Position numbers and translations under genes: made by a program. Below, piece after piece: positions 63,412 to 64,000 of a stretch of 64,000 nt of DNA. Below the pieces are notes generated by a model, which worked only from the letters and a program-made list of their open reading frames with translations, made no database searches and was not told where the DNA came from. Each line of letters starts with the position of its first letter. The stretch's first letter is position 1. Origin of the DNA: CAVQRC01 sp963715045 (GTDB lineage: Bacteria; Planctomycetota; Planctomycetia; Pirellulales; Lacipirellulaceae); NCBI GenBank assembly GCA_963715045.1, contig CAVQRC010000001.1:304105-368104 (forward strand), written 5' to 3'.

Positions 63412-64000
63412 CGAGCAACATACTGCGGGGGACGCTCGCGTTGGCGATGTTTGCCGTTCCCGTCGCATACGCGGCAGCAAGCTCACGCTCGACCAGGCCA
63501 CCGAGTGGCTCTTGACCAGGGCGATACGCCGAGGCGATCGAGGCATGCGGAGGTCTCGACGCAGAGAATCCCGTGCTGGCAGCGATCGTGCACGTCCGCG
63601 GGCTTCGTGAAACGGGTCGCGTCGAACAGGCCCGGGAGATCCTGCAACGGAGGGTCAAGGCGATCCCGGCGCCGAACTCTTTGCCGAACTCGCCGATCTC
63701 ACCTGGTCGCGGGGAGACGTTGCCGCCGCAGCGGATTACGTTGCCCAGTGTCACCAGCTCGACCCGCAGAACATTACCGCGTGGGGCGTTCGAGCCGAGC
63801 TCGCGCGAACTTCAGGCGACCTTCAGGCCGCCGCCCGACACTACGAAAGAATCCTCGACATCGCCGCGGAGGAGCAGGACCCCGCTGAATCGACGCCCGC
63901 CGCCCGCAGACTCGACGACCGATTCCGATGGATCGGCCATGCAACCGGCTGCAGCTCGCCCGCTGGAACCGCCAGCCGCAGGTGTTCAAGACGCTGGTGG
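63412..64000 (+). CDS. TPR protein, start region, multiple frame breaks, cut by window edge
   Basis: In pieces the plus strand encodes a signal-like TLALAMFAVPVAYA (near 63460), then RYAEAIEACGGLDAENPVL with AIVHVRGLRETGRVEQAREIL, then ELFAELADLTWSRGDVAAAA and AWGVRAELARTSGDLQAAAR. These are TPR-like helices. Each piece lies in a different frame, with breaks near 63477, 63510 and 63670. This is either poor sequence at the edge or a decayed gene. The exact start is not certain. Confidence 0.5.

Overview
The window looks like a high-GC planctomycete chromosome, probably of the Pirellulales/Planctomycetales type. This is inferred from gene content: a DUF1559 prepilin-like protein, a MoxR/DUF58/BatA/VWA/DUF4175 cluster, a dockerin-type exoprotein remnant, an NPCBM-domain protein, giant multihaem cytochromes, and several small or secreted families I associate with planctomycetes. 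No rRNA, tRNA, CRISPR array or transposase was seen.

Layout. 0-3 kb: a membrane protein cut by or starting at the left edge, then queuosine precursor genes (queE and queC on the minus strand, queF divergent on the plus strand). 3-11 kb: a sugar-isomerase-like TIM barrel, a small helical protein, an internally duplicated membrane protein, a 1107-aa FtsX/MacB-like permease and purD. 11-30 kb: a respiratory block, all on the plus strand. It holds a Rieske protein, a b6-type cytochrome b with a separate long C-terminal subunit, an octahaem c-type cytochrome, two tandem cupredoxin-like proteins, a dihaem lipoprotein cytochrome c, cytochrome oxidase subunits II and I (A2-type), haem A synthase, haem O synthase, subunits III and IV, and an ABC ATPase. 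30.6-37.1 kb: a separate set of genes. It comprises a DUF1559 protein, a BlaI repressor and a BlaR-like M56 protease behind a perfect BlaI-like palindrome, a GT2-GT83 fusion and a degenerate PAP2 lipoprotein. 37.3-40.1 kb: the oxidase theme resumes with an ABC permease, SCO1/SenC, DUF420 and two small membrane or exported proteins. The 30.6-37.1 kb block therefore appears to split an ABC transporter and oxidase-assembly gene set.

40-56 kb: a PQQ-like propeller protein, then MoxR, DUF58, BatA-like, VWA and DUF4175 genes with tight overlaps, a planctomycete-type secreted protein, a prenyltransferase-repeat protein and an NPCBM protein. 56-64 kb: an Nramp-like transporter, a dockerin exoprotein remnant, archaeal-type phosphoglycerate mutase, a TraB-like protein, a UPF0173 metallo-hydrolase, a secreted DUF6263-like protein, a small Rieske ferredoxin and the start of a TPR protein.

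Two cross-cutting observations stand out. First, many genes have a short tandem repeat (7-, 8-, 12- or 13-bp period) ending at or just before the start codon, mostly C-rich on the coding strand and with no Shine-Dalgarno sequence. A second dispersed repeat of about 70 bp (five copies) and several long inverted repeats fill other gaps. Second, at least eight otherwise intact genes carry single-base frame breaks. Sequence error is the simplest explanation, so the affected products should be read across the breaks.
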